Shown: piece by piece, positions 8,872 to 16,011 of the stretch
Position numbering within the stretch: position 1 is the stretch's first letter
How the letters are laid out: each line of letters begins with the position of its first letter
Assembly (NCBI RefSeq): GCF_900104635.1
Contig: NZ_FNWC01000007.1
Span: 1,649,421 to 1,713,420 of the forward strand
Source: Coprococcus phoceensis
GTDB taxonomy: Bacteria > Bacillota > Clostridia > Lachnospirales > Lachnospiraceae
Direction of reading: 5' to 3'
DNA: 64,000 nt
Made by a program: the position numbers and the translations under genes
Notes under the pieces: generated by a model
What the model was told of the DNA's origin: nothing
Database searches by the model: none
What the model saw: the letters and a program-made list of their open reading frames with translations, nothing else

Positions 8872-9225
8872 CTATTCTTCTCTAAGGGCTGCCAGCTTGC
8901 TTTGCTTGCGTTTTGCCGCAGGCACAAGCTCTGTTAATTGCTTGATGATAGCCGCATAATTCTTTGATAATGCTATGTATGTTTCTGCTTCCGGGCTTTT
9001 CTTTGTCCCGTACTGGTTCTCTCCGTTTTTGTACTCACTTGTCCAGCCCGTTTCCTCTATCACGTTCTGCAATTCATCAAGTTCTATCGACATAAAAGCA
9101 GCCTTTTCTATCAGCGGCGTTACCAACTTCTTTTTATTTTCGTCTAAGTCCTTGAAAATCCCTTTTAATCTTGTCTTTTCACTCTTTATCTTGGCTTCTT
9201 TACTCTTTTCCTTTCGTGCTGCCAT
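8872..9225 (-). CDS. Terminase small subunit (P27-like)
   Basis: A 117-residue protein with a highly basic N-terminus (MAARKEKSKEAKIKSEKTR), followed by helices 'KLVTPLIEKAAFMSIELDELQ', 'GWTSEYKNGENQYGTKKSPEAE' and a final helix with AAIIKQLTELVP. This is the layout of P27-family small terminases, which recognise the packaging site. It immediately precedes the large subunit. ATG is preceded by AAAGGGGTAAAAGAA. No variation from the family is evident. Confidence 0.87.
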   Translation of the reverse strand: MAARKEKSKEAKIKSEKTRLKGIFKDLDENKKKLVTPLIEKAAFMSIELDELQNVIEETGWTSEYKNGENQYGTKKSPEAETYIALSKNYAAIIKQLTELVPAAKRKQSKLAALREE

Positions 9226-9310
9226 TTCTTTTACCCCTTTCGATACACCCCACCCCCTCTACACCACGCATGTGCGACCTTGCAGAGTAAAATTAGGGTT
9301 ACCCCTCGGT
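9226..9310. other. Candidate cos region between HNH gene and small terminase
   Basis: An 85-base non-coding spacer, the only gap in the packaging block. It contains the short palindrome GCATGTGC near 9,270 and pyrimidine-rich flanks. HK97-type cos phages with an HNH gene next to the terminase normally carry cos here. No cohesive end can be read from a prophage sequence, so this is inference from position only. Confidence 0.3.
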
Positions 9311-9625
9311 CTATCGTGAGTGAAAAATATTTTTTTTGAATGGGGGGATTAGTTCGCCGTCAGCCGTAAACGCATATCGTTTTGCACGCACGTTCTTTGC
9401 ATGATGCTCTTTGTTGTGACAGTCCTGACACAATGCCTCTAAGTTGTCCCAGCATAACGTAATACTCTGCTCGTGTATGTTCTTTGGTGTCAGCCAAATC
9501 TTGTGGTGTACAATCTTTGCTGGCTCTCCGCAGCGTTCACACAAGTAATGCTGTGCTGTCATGTATGCGTCCCTCGTCTGCGCCCACTCTTTAGATTTAT
9601 AAAACAATTCTGCCCACTCTTTCAT
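9311..9625 (-). CDS. HNH endonuclease, terminase partner
   Basis: About 104 residues from the ATG at 9625, which has AAAGAGG at a good distance; longer starts would run through a hairpin and lack a ribosome binding site. Zn-binding and catalytic residues are all present: CERCG, the IVHHKIWLTP histidines, a conserved 'N' in DNLEALC, and QDCHNKEHH. HNH proteins beside the terminase are needed for cos cleavage in HK97-type phages. The position next to terS supports that role. Confidence 0.9.
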   Translation of the reverse strand: MKEWAELFYKSKEWAQTRDAYMTAQHYLCERCGEPAKIVHHKIWLTPKNIHEQSITLCWDNLEALCQDCHNKEHHAKNVRAKRYAFTADGELIPPFKKNIFHSR

Positions 9626-9641
9626 GTTGCCTCTTTCTTTA

Positions 9642-9669
9642 CCCAACGCCCTAGGTTTCATGCGTTGGG
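9642..9669. repeat. 8-bp inverted repeat upstream of the HNH gene
   Basis: CCCAACGC (9642-9649) and GCGTTGGG (9662-9669) form a perfect 8-bp inverted repeat around a 12-base loop, just upstream of the HNH ribosome binding site. It may be an operator, an mRNA hairpin or part of the packaging region. Sequence alone does not decide. Confidence 0.4.
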
Positions 9670-9689
9670 CAGGAGGTAAAAGTATGATG

Positions 9690-9739
9690 AAAAACAAAAA
9701 GGGCGCAACGAAAAAACATTTAAGTTCTTTCGTGCGTCC
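9690..9739 (-). terminator. Rho-independent terminator after the early operon
   Basis: On the minus strand GGACGCACGAAA pairs imperfectly with TTTCGTTGCGCCC across a short loop and is followed by TTTTTGTTTTT. It lies between the last early gene (ends 9835) and the late HNH-terminase block, so it would separate early from late transcription. Confidence 0.6.
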
Positions 9740-9834
9740 TTAACAGTTGTATTATACCGCCCGCACCGTTTCCCTGTCCACCGCAGGATTTGTGCAAATA
9801 TACCGCAAAATTTGTGCAGCTATTCCGCATAGCT

Positions 9835-10179
9835 TTACTCAATCCCATAAATCATAACTGCCAGCTCCTTTACTGCTGCCGTAATCCAGCGTCTTGGTGT
9901 ATCTTTCCCGGTATTCAATTCTTTCTCAATCTGCTCGTATGTATAGCCCTGCATGTAATACATACACAACGCTGTATACTCTTCCTCTCTTTCCGCCTGC
10001 TGCCTGCGCCGCTGTATCTCTTCCAGTGCCGCCGTAATATGCTGTACTGCTGCCTCTGTCCTCTGTTTGCTCTCTTCGTCTGTTGTGTGCTGCAAAAAAA
10101 ACTGTGCATCTCTGTACTGCTTTAACATCGCCACCGTTCTGTTATACTGCTGCCTCTGTATCTCTTTGTTATTTCCCAT
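9835..10179 (-). CDS. Phage late-gene regulator-like, sigma-70 region-4-like HTH
   Basis: About 114 residues from ATG 10179 with AGGAGCGG upstream. The N-terminal half is a helical Arg/Gln/Glu-rich stretch, and the C-terminus has YMQGYTYEQIEKELNTG followed by RRWITAAVKELA. This resembles the helix-turn-helix of ArpU/RinA-type regulators and of sigma region 4. Proteins of this kind sit at the end of the early region and switch on packaging and structural genes. Here it is the last early gene before the terminator and HNH-terS. Role inferred. Confidence 0.62.
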   Translation of the reverse strand: MGNNKEIQRQQYNRTVAMLKQYRDAQFFLQHTTDEESKQRTEAAVQHITAALEEIQRRRQQAEREEEYTALCMYYMQGYTYEQIEKELNTGKDTPRRWITAAVKELAVMIYGIE

Positions 10180-10462
10180 GTACCGCTCCTGCCTTATCGT
10201 CTTTGTACTGCTCTGCCACAGCATTAAATGCCTGCGCCTGTCTGCCAAACATCTGCGCCAGTGCATCGCATATGTTCCCTGCTGCGGCAAATACTGCCTC
10301 TGTAAATGTTTCCATTGCCTGCGTTATCTGCTCCACCGATATACCAGCGCAAGGCAAGGACTGTTGCGCCCTTGCCTTTCTTCTCTTTCGCTTATCCATG
10401 TATGCAGGTGGATTATATCCGTATCGCTTTTTATAATTCTTTTTCCACTGTCTGTGATTCAT
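10169..10462 (-). CDS. Hypothetical phage protein
   Basis: 97 residues from ATG 10462 with AAGAGG upstream; its end overlaps the next gene by eleven bases. The N-terminus is very basic (NHRQWKKNYKKRYGYNPP, then KRKRRKARAQQS). The C-terminal half is an alanine-rich amphipathic helix containing FTEAVFAAAGNICDALAQMF. I recognise no family. The basic N-terminus suggests nucleic-acid contact, but this is only a guess from composition. Confidence 0.6.
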   Translation of the reverse strand: MNHRQWKKNYKKRYGYNPPAYMDKRKRRKARAQQSLPCAGISVEQITQAMETFTEAVFAAAGNICDALAQMFGRQAQAFNAVAEQYKDDKAGAVHGK

Positions 10463-10814
10463 ACCATCGCCTCTTTTCTTCCCTGCTCCAAAACACCTTT
10501 CTTGTCTGTATTCCTGCCTCATTCAATTTTTGATATATTTCTCTTAACTGTTGTCTTTCGCAATCTTCCCTTGCAGTTCTTGGTGGACTTGAATAGTCTA
10601 ACGGTGTCGTTTCGCTAAAAAGCAACACCCGTAAACATTGAGCTGTGGTTGCTCCCATTTGTCTGTATGTTCCCATTGTCATGTATGTTTTTTGCCATAT
10701 CCACAGCTCTATCCCCAATGCCTCATTGATTTCGCTAAATAATTCATCAAGTGTCGGTTGCCCTATTTCTCTATGCTGCCATTCGTATTCTTGTTTTATT
10801 TTATCCTCTATCAC
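10431..10814 (-). CDS. Hypothetical phage protein
   Basis: 127 residues from a GTG at 10814 that overlaps the ParB gene stop by four bases. It contains 'PTLDELFSEINEALGIELWI', then WQKTYMTMGTYRQMGATTAQ and a basic C-terminus. The GTYRQMGATT stretch loosely resembles a nucleotide-binding or helicase-like start, but no complete Walker motif is present. The family is unknown to me. It belongs to the early operon by spacing. Confidence 0.6.
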   Translation of the reverse strand: MIEDKIKQEYEWQHREIGQPTLDELFSEINEALGIELWIWQKTYMTMGTYRQMGATTAQCLRVLLFSETTPLDYSSPPRTAREDCERQQLREIYQKLNEAGIQTRKVFWSREEKRRWYESQTVEKEL

Positions 10815-12094
10815 GCCTCTGCTCCTTTGGTGTCCGTTTCGGACACAATGCCCATTACCTTAATTGCCATGATGCAGTACCCCTCTGCAAGTCCTGCATA
10901 TTCCTGTAACATATACGTTACCTCTGCCTTTATGATTCTTCCTGTTACCTCTCCGTTCGTGTACTCTGCCAGCTCTAAAATATCGCCCTGTTTATAGCCT
11001 CTGTCATTCTTCCGCAGTTCAAACGACTTTTTGCCGCTTGCCACATCTTCAAAAAACATTTTTGCTAATCTTATTCTGTGTACCTTTGGCTGCTTTGCTG
11101 CATCACTTGGCAGATGCTCCATTTTTTCATTGTCTGCCTGCTGCCGCAGCTTCGCTTTTGTTTCCCGGTCTATTCTGTCCTGTTCTTCACTGTACCGCTG
11201 TTCGTCCGTTTTTTCTGCCTCTGCCTTATTCTGGTATTTATCGCACTTCTGGCATGTTCCCGTTTTTACGTTGCACTCTGAATAATATAGGCATGAGTAG
11301 CACAATGATGTAATACTTTCCGGGTGCGCTATTTCGTAATCGTCCCCCGGTCTTGGCTCTTCCAGCTTATCTGCTTTTTCTGTTGCTTTCTTCTCCGCAA
11401 CTTTCTGTGCAATCTCATTTGCCCGTATCTCTTTCCCGGCTGCTGCCTGCTCCGCAATTTCCTTTTGCTCTGCCTCTGGCAGCTTCGCAGCCTCATACGC
11501 TGCCGTTACTCCAATACTGCCACTTTTTAACTGCTCTTTGATTTCCGGCGTTGCATTGTTGTTGATACTTTCCATACGTGCTACGTTTGTGCTGCTTTCG
11601 TTCAGCATTGAGGCTATCAGATCACGCATTTTTCCTTTAATCTCCAATCCGTCCTCTTTCTTTGCCCGGATAAGTGCCACCTTTGTTCTCTCTACCAATC
11701 TCGTTTTTTCGTATGCCGTCAGCTCCTGCGTGTATCCATTGCCAGCCAGCAACGATAACTCATACATAGCCTCGCTCATATCCTTTGAACGGAAAAGCAC
11801 TTTTTCATACTCTTTGTGCCCTCGCTCCAAATTCAGCTTGTTTGCTTCGTTACGTCTGTGCCCGTCAATTATGCGGTATTCTCCGTTTACCCTTGCCAAA
11901 ACCGTTGGCTGCTCCTGCCCTACGTGTAAAAAGCTGTCTGCCAGTTCTTCTATGCCCTCTAACTTCTGGTGCGTGTTCTCTTCGGCTGCCTTTACCTCAT
12001 ACGGGCTTAAATAGATTTCTTTGTATCCCTGCGCCTGCTGCCCGGCTGCCTTTGTCTTTGCGTTCAGAATATCGTTAATGCCAAACTTTGCCAT
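10811..12094 (-). CDS. ParB-like protein fused to a DUF3850 (ASCH/PUA-like) domain
   Basis: 427 residues. Residues 1-110 are a ParB/Srx domain (LSPYEVKAAEENTHQKLEG, and EYRIIDGHRRNEANK with the GHRR box). A helical ParB middle follows with HTH-like 'GYTQELTAYEKTRLVERTK'. Around residue 270 a cysteine cluster appears (SLCYSCLYYSECNVKTGTCQ, then KCDKY) that probably binds zinc. The C-terminal 85 residues match DUF3850: HRIRLAKMFFEDVASGKKSF, ELRKNDRGYKQGD and LAEYTNGEVTG. It sits one gene after a ParA homologue, so a partition role or a regulator of phage replication is likely. The three-part fusion is unusual. Confidence 0.82.
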   Translation of the reverse strand: MAKFGINDILNAKTKAAGQQAQGYKEIYLSPYEVKAAEENTHQKLEGIEELADSFLHVGQEQPTVLARVNGEYRIIDGHRRNEANKLNLERGHKEYEKVLFRSKDMSEAMYELSLLAGNGYTQELTAYEKTRLVERTKVALIRAKKEDGLEIKGKMRDLIASMLNESSTNVARMESINNNATPEIKEQLKSGSIGVTAAYEAAKLPEAEQKEIAEQAAAGKEIRANEIAQKVAEKKATEKADKLEEPRPGDDYEIAHPESITSLCYSCLYYSECNVKTGTCQKCDKYQNKAEAEKTDEQRYSEEQDRIDRETKAKLRQQADNEKMEHLPSDAAKQPKVHRIRLAKMFFEDVASGKKSFELRKNDRGYKQGDILELAEYTNGEVTGRIIKAEVTYMLQEYAGLAEGYCIMAIKVMGIVSETDTKGAEA

Positions 12095-12100
12095 ATCTTT

Positions 12101-12889
12101 TTACCTCGCTTTTCCTGTGTATGCTGTTACAAACTTCTTGTATCCCTGCGCTGCTGCACAACATGGGCTGTACTCATAAATGGGCTTTCGTAAAAATGTG
12201 TTTTCTGCTACTTTCTTGGAATATCGGATAATCCCCAAAATATTAAAATCTGTGTTCTGCTCCAACCACTCTACGCCTGCTGCCTCTCCGTCTGTGTTCT
12301 GGTATGACGTAATCAAAACACCAGCCAGTTTTAACGCCGGGTTAAATGCTTTTGCGTCCTCTATCTGCTCTGTGACAATATCCAGCCCCTCTAATGCGTC
12401 CTCGTCCACCTTTACAGGTACTATTACCTCGTCCGTAATCGCCAATGCATTTACAACATTCAGCCCGATATCTGGCGGGTTATCAATGATGCAGTAATCA
12501 TATTTTCCGTATACGGTGCAATCTCCGTAATACTGCACTTTGGCGTATACCAGTGCTTTGTATCTTTCAATCTGGTTTTCGCTGTCCTCTTTGGTTAAAT
12601 TCCATGTAGCCCCAAACAATGACATATTCGCCGTTACAATGTCGATGCCCTCATACTCTGTATGCTGTATCAGTTCGTCTACGCTGTCCCAGTCCCCAGC
12701 CAGCAACTTTGTAACTGGTGCTATGTTCTCTGCATCGTATCTGCTGTACGCTTTGCTTAAATTGCCCTGCTTGTCGTTGTCAATCAGCAATACTCTGTAA
12801 CCTCTCCTGTAAAGCTCATATGCTACGTTTGCTGCCGTAAAGGTCTTTGCTACGCCGCCTTTTAAATTTAAAACGCTAATCACTCTCAT
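12101..12889 (-). CDS. parA: ParA-family partition ATPase
   Basis: 262 residues from ATG 12889 with AAAGAGG upstream. Markers: deviant Walker A LNLKGGVAKT at the N-terminus, the switch/Walker A' region VLLIDNDKQGNLSKAY, and Walker B YCIIDNPPDIGLNVVNA. ParA ATPases move or position DNA together with a ParB partner, here the next gene. Presence of a parAB pair in the early operon of a prophage suggests it might be kept as a plasmid in some state, or that the pair serves another replication role. Confidence 0.92.
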   Translation of the reverse strand: MRVISVLNLKGGVAKTFTAANVAYELYRRGYRVLLIDNDKQGNLSKAYSRYDAENIAPVTKLLAGDWDSVDELIQHTEYEGIDIVTANMSLFGATWNLTKEDSENQIERYKALVYAKVQYYGDCTVYGKYDYCIIDNPPDIGLNVVNALAITDEVIVPVKVDEDALEGLDIVTEQIEDAKAFNPALKLAGVLITSYQNTDGEAAGVEWLEQNTDFNILGIIRYSKKVAENTFLRKPIYEYSPCCAAAQGYKKFVTAYTGKAR

Positions 12890-12908
12890 ACTTTTACCTC
12901 TTTCGTGT

Positions 12909-13328
12909 TTATTCTTCGCTTTCCATTTCCTGCAATACTGCTGCCGCTTTGTCATTGTCGGCTTTTAATAAATATTCTTCTATCACTTTTGCCGCTTCAT
13001 GCCAGCCGTAACAGATCACTGCATAATACCCTTGGCTGTTTAAAAACTTCTGCCACTTTTCTTGGCTCTTTGTAGCCTTGTTTTTTCCTGCTTTCAGTTC
13101 GATGTACAACCCATGATATCCATTTCTTGCCACTGGTAAGCAAATATCCGGCACGCCAGCTTTTACGCCTTGCCTTTTCAGTGCTACCGCTGTCCTTTTA
13201 TCTCTCTTTCCCCCGTTTGGGATATGGTGCATATATTCAAGTTCCGGCATACAGTCCATGTGGTATGCTGCCCACTCAAATAATGCCTCTTGATGCCCGC
13301 TTTCATCGTCAAGCCTAAAATTTCTCAT
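12909..13328 (-). CDS. VRR-NUC domain nuclease
   Basis: 139 residues. It has the typical VRR-NUC order: 'SGHQEALFEWAAY', HIPNGGKRDKRTAVALKRQG, VKAGVPDICLPVA with the catalytic PD, GLYIELKAGKN with the E-x-K, then 'SQEKWQKFLNSQGYYAVICYG'. Such nucleases, often acting on branched DNA, are common in phage replication modules. It is coupled to the small cysteine-rich gene upstream, whose frame overlaps its start. Confidence 0.9.
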   Translation of the reverse strand: MRNFRLDDESGHQEALFEWAAYHMDCMPELEYMHHIPNGGKRDKRTAVALKRQGVKAGVPDICLPVARNGYHGLYIELKAGKNKATKSQEKWQKFLNSQGYYAVICYGWHEAAKVIEEYLLKADNDKAAAVLQEMESEE

Positions 13329-13449
13329 TCTTTCGCCCCTTTCCTCGTTTTACTTCTGAACGACATAAATCGTAATACTCACACCATAGGCAGCAATGCT
13401 TGCAATCTTTCCTCGTTTGGAATAACCAGTAAATAATTTTGTCAATCAT
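13315..13449 (-). CDS. Small cysteine-rich phage protein (44 aa)
   Basis: A 44-codon frame starting ATG at 13449 inside the end of the preceding small membrane-protein gene and ending inside the VRR-NUC start. The product MIDKIIYWLFQTRKD continues with a CKHCCLWCEYYDLC cluster and a basic tail. Five cysteines in 14 residues suggest a metal-binding knuckle. Overlap with both neighbours argues it is a real, coupled gene. Function unknown. Confidence 0.55.
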   Translation of the reverse strand: MIDKIIYWLFQTRKDCKHCCLWCEYYDLCRSEVKRGKGRKNEKF

Positions 13450-13585
13450 GTTTTTCTGCCCTCTCTATCCGCTCATTGTTTCTTTTGGCAGCAACTGCAA
13501 GTGCCATTAACACCATGCCCGCAACCACGCCTGCCATAAATATTGCTATCGCAGCTATCACAATCAAACTATCAACCCCTTTCAT
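13442..13585 (-). CDS. Small single-pass membrane protein (47 aa)
   Basis: A 47-codon frame starting MKGVDSLIVIAAIAIF. Residues 6-33 are one strong hydrophobic segment, followed by a basic/acidic tail KRNNERIERAEKHD. The ATG overlaps the stop of the Rep gene (ATGA), the usual sign of coupling. Small membrane proteins of this sort are common in phage early operons. No family recognised. Confidence 0.6.
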   Translation of the reverse strand: MKGVDSLIVIAAIAIFMAGVVAGMVLMALAVAAKRNNERIERAEKHD

Positions 13586-14337
13586 TCCAGTTTTACCAGC
13601 GTGTACCTCATGTACCCGTATCCGTAGTATTCCGGGCTATGTACTCCTTTGCTTACGCTGTCTTTGTCCACGTAGTAACCTTTTATCGCTTTCGGCTCTG
13701 ATTTGAACCATGCACGATCTGAAATTATTCTTATTTCCGGCTCTGGTCTTACAAGGTTTTTGCTGCAATTCCAACGCTTGCCCTGTAATGCCCCGTCTGC
13801 CTCTGTTCTGTGCGTATCTGTGTACTTGATAAAATAACTCGCCAGCTTTGCATAGTTTCCAGAATCATCTAACGGGAATACTTTAACCCGGTTATGTCCC
13901 TCATACGCTTTATACCAGCACCGTTGCAAAATCTCTGTATCAATCTTGTTGATAACTAAATGGTGGTGGCGTGCCCCTCTTTTACCAATCTCCATAACAT
14001 GCACATATTTAAGCTCTATGCCTGTCTTTTTGCACTCTTTGCGTAACTCACGTAAAAAAATATCCATGTCCTTGCGCATCTGCTCCCTGCTTCTATCCGG
14101 CTGTCCCTTTTTCCGTATGTAGTCCAGTTCTAAATGATAATCCCCATATCCAAAATTGGCGTTTAACAGTAATCGTAATTTTCTCTCTGCTGCTCTGGTA
14201 TTAACCTTTTTTTGCTCTTCCTTGGTTGGCTTTACTTTGTCCCCTCTCTTTATGCCCGGTTTTTTGTATCTGCTGGTAAAGTAACGCTCTACCTCTATCG
14301 TCTTTCCTGCTCTTGTAATTCTCTCTACATACGGCAT
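13582..14337 (-). CDS. HUH-type replication initiator (rolling-circle Rep-like)
   Basis: 251 residues. The middle has YVHVMEIGKRGARHHHLVIN, the two-histidine metal-binding motif of HUH endonucleases. About 60 residues later KLASYFIKYTDTHR carries two tyrosines spaced as in the nicking helix of Rep proteins. The N-terminus is basic. This matches the 'replication-associated ORF2/G2P' type in phages of Firmicutes, which nick an origin to prime rolling-circle replication. A strong hairpin lies about 140 bases upstream (14,476-14,505), a possible nick site. Confidence 0.78.
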   Translation of the reverse strand: MPYVERITRAGKTIEVERYFTSRYKKPGIKRGDKVKPTKEEQKKVNTRAAERKLRLLLNANFGYGDYHLELDYIRKKGQPDRSREQMRKDMDIFLRELRKECKKTGIELKYVHVMEIGKRGARHHHLVINKIDTEILQRCWYKAYEGHNRVKVFPLDDSGNYAKLASYFIKYTDTHRTEADGALQGKRWNCSKNLVRPEPEIRIISDRAWFKSEPKAIKGYYVDKDSVSKGVHSPEYYGYGYMRYTLVKLE

Positions 14338-14475
14338 ATGTTTTACCTCTCTTTTGTCGGATAGTTAATACTTTTATCAAGTGGTAAAGGCAGGCTCTAC
14401 GCCTGCAATTTCCTTGACTTTTCGCCATACGCCGTTTATACTTTTATTAGGTAATTTATTAAGGCTTATAGCTTT

Positions 14476-14505
14476 GCCCCTATGGTATTCCAGTACCGTA
14501 GGGGC
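14476..14505. repeat. 12-bp hairpin upstream of the HUH Rep gene
   Basis: GCCCCTATGGTA and TACCGTAGGGGC pair over 12 positions with one G-T wobble around the loop TTCCAG. On the minus strand, the direction of all phage genes here, no T-run follows, so it is a poor terminator for them; a T-run follows only on the plus strand. It lies in the 177-base gap between Rep and the gene before it, so a replication-origin role is possible. Confidence 0.5.
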
Positions 14506-14514
14506 TTTCTTTTT

Positions 14515-14841
14515 TCATTGTTTCTTTTCCTCTCTGTATGAGGTGTAAATAAGGCGTGAGTGCATATGTATTGGCTTGCTTTCGCCTCTCTTGAAATGGT
14601 CTGTACATTCCCAGTTTCCCAACCTTTTTAATAATCCACGTTTCCTTGTGCTGAAATGGTTATACGGGTATGATGTCAGCCATACATAAACTGTGCCTGC
14701 GGTCTGCTTCTCTGCGTCCCACTCTTTTACGCCTATCTGTGACCTGTCCACTTGTACAAAATCAATACCAGCGGCTTTTAATTGCCTCTCGGCTCTCTTA
14801 AAAAACCGCTCTTTGTCCTTTTCTGTCCATGCAAATTTCAT
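14515..14841 (-). CDS. Hypothetical phage protein
   Basis: 108 residues starting MKFAWTEKDKERFFKRAE, with lysine/arginine-rich helices, then 'QVDRSQIGVKEWDAEKQTAG', VYVWLTSYPYNHFSTRKR and a basic end. It overlaps the next upstream gene by four bases and so belongs to the same operon. The alternation of basic and aromatic residues suggests RNA or DNA contact, but no family was recognised. Confidence 0.6.
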   Translation of the reverse strand: MKFAWTEKDKERFFKRAERQLKAAGIDFVQVDRSQIGVKEWDAEKQTAGTVYVWLTSYPYNHFSTRKRGLLKRLGNWECTDHFKRGESKPIHMHSRLIYTSYREEKKQ

Positions 14842-15155
14842 TTTTTATCTTTCTCGCAATTCTTCTTGCATCTTTCCATTTCCCGTACGGTAAGCATACC
14901 TACCAACTCCATAAGTTCATCTGCGCCCTTTTCGTCAATAAATTCGCATCTAAGGCAGCAGGCATTATAACCACAAATCCCATCATATACAGCCTGTACC
15001 TCTCTGCATGTATTACAGTCTTTCAATGTTTCAATCAGTCCCACTAATCCGGTAACTGCCTTTATGCCCAACTCTCCGCCTTTTCCATGTATTGGTATTG
15101 AAATTTCCTGTACCTTTGCTGTACGATCTCCATTTACAAAAAATCTGTTTTTCAT
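14838..15155 (-). CDS. Hypothetical phage protein with cysteine cluster
   Basis: 105 residues from ATG 15155 (GGAATTAG upstream), placed five bases after the SSB-like gene. The first 30 residues look like a beta hairpin (FFVNGDRTAKVQEISIPIHG). The second half has DCNTCREVQAVYDGICGYNA then CCLRCEF, seven cysteines that could bind a metal. A charged helix ends the protein. It is part of the SSB-Rep operon. Function not recognised. Confidence 0.58.
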   Translation of the reverse strand: MKNRFFVNGDRTAKVQEISIPIHGKGGELGIKAVTGLVGLIETLKDCNTCREVQAVYDGICGYNACCLRCEFIDEKGADELMELVGMLTVREMERCKKNCEKDKK

Positions 15156-15160
15156 TTTGT

Positions 15161-15829
15161 CTAATTCCTTTCTACTGTTTCCGGCTGCCACCATACCTGC
15201 ATCTTTTCTACCGATACCTCGAAAGTGGTTCTTTTCTCTTCTGATTCTGCGTTATTATCGCCGTAATGCTTTTTCACATACTCCCGGCTCTGTAATCTGC
15301 CTGTGATTTTTACAATCGTGCCTCTTTTGTACTTTGCAATCTCGCTGGCGTTCTCCTGCCAGAAAATACATGGAATATGTACGTTTCCGCCCTGTATGCG
15401 GTTCTCCACTTTCAGCATTACATCAGCTATATGTTTTCCCCTTGGTGTTTCTCTTACTTCCGGGTTATTCACAATTTCCGCCGTTAATTGCACACCGTTC
15501 TGATATTCCGGAAACGCTACTGTTGCAACCTGCTCTGCAAGGATAAATACAGCCGTATGCCCGCTTTCTGTATTTATGGCTTTCTGCAAAATACCCGTTG
15601 CCATAATATCTCTGCCAGCTACCATATTTCTTGCTATTGCTTCTGCGTCTATGTTTTCATTTTCCTTTATCTTTGCAGCTACAATTACCGTATCCTCTGC
15701 CCCGCTTTTTCTCGGTACACATACCCGCAGGACTGCATAACGGTTTTCTGTATCGTATCCGCATACCCCGTTTGTTATCTCTGCCTGCTTTACCGTTCCC
15801 ATGATTCCGGCAAAATTTTCATTGTTCAT
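15161..15829 (-). CDS. Single-stranded DNA-binding protein-like, tandem OB folds
   Basis: 222 residues from ATG 15829 with AAAGGAGAACG upstream. The C-terminal half is a recognisable SSB/PriB-type OB fold: 'RGKHIADVMLKVENRI', VHIPCIFWQENASEIAKYKR, GTIVKITGRLQSREYVKK. The N-terminal half shows a weaker, similar strand order (MGTVKQAEI... VIVAAKI... ATGILQKAI), suggesting a duplicated fold. Phage SSBs protect single-stranded DNA during replication. The neighbouring HUH Rep fits this. It lacks the acidic C-terminal tail of bacterial SSB. Confidence 0.75.
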   Translation of the reverse strand: MNNENFAGIMGTVKQAEITNGVCGYDTENRYAVLRVCVPRKSGAEDTVIVAAKIKENENIDAEAIARNMVAGRDIMATGILQKAINTESGHTAVFILAEQVATVAFPEYQNGVQLTAEIVNNPEVRETPRGKHIADVMLKVENRIQGGNVHIPCIFWQENASEIAKYKRGTIVKITGRLQSREYVKKHYGDNNAESEEKRTTFEVSVEKMQVWWQPETVERN

Positions 15830-15855
15830 TTTCTGTTCGTTCTCCTTTCCGGGTG

Positions 15856-15873
15856 CGGGGGAAAAATCCCCCG
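15856..15873. repeat. 7-bp GC-rich hairpin just downstream of the variable region
   Basis: CGGGGGA pairs with TCCCCCG around a four-base loop (TTTT on the minus strand), nine bases past the restored stop at 15,882. In the Bordetella phage diversity-generating retroelement a short GC-rich stem with a four-base loop lies just downstream of the variable repeat and is needed for homing. Size and place are alike here; function is inferred. It could also act as a simple mRNA hairpin. Confidence 0.5.
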
Positions 15874-15881
15874 TTCCCCCT

Positions 15882-16011
15882 TTACTGCTCCGCAGCCGCA
15901 GGCATTTCACAAGAAAGACCGGGCGCAATGCACCAGTACGCATAGCCAGCGGTGTAGGCCCAAGTACACGCAAGCCCCGCAATACAGCCCGCTGTGGCAG
16001 CAGCCGCCCAC
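15882..16011 (-). other. Putative DGR variable region (VR)
   Basis: The last 40 or so codons of the target gene, counted to the restored stop. Codons at the expected variable positions (Cys, Cys, His, Ser, Leu, Tyr, and later Tyr, Tyr, Trp, Cys) sit between invariant Gly/Ala/Ser codons and have few adenines, as expected after adenine-directed mutagenesis from a template of AAC/AAT codons. No template repeat or reverse transcriptase occurs in the window. Confidence 0.55.

Noticed and set aside
14201..14428. 75-codon minus-strand frame overlapping the Rep start
   Set aside because: Overlaps the well-supported Rep N-terminus in another frame; very basic sequence without start signals.
14476..14505. 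Hairpin as a terminator for the gene at 14,515-14,841
   Set aside because: No T-run follows on the minus strand; the T-run lies on the plus strand, where no gene needs it.
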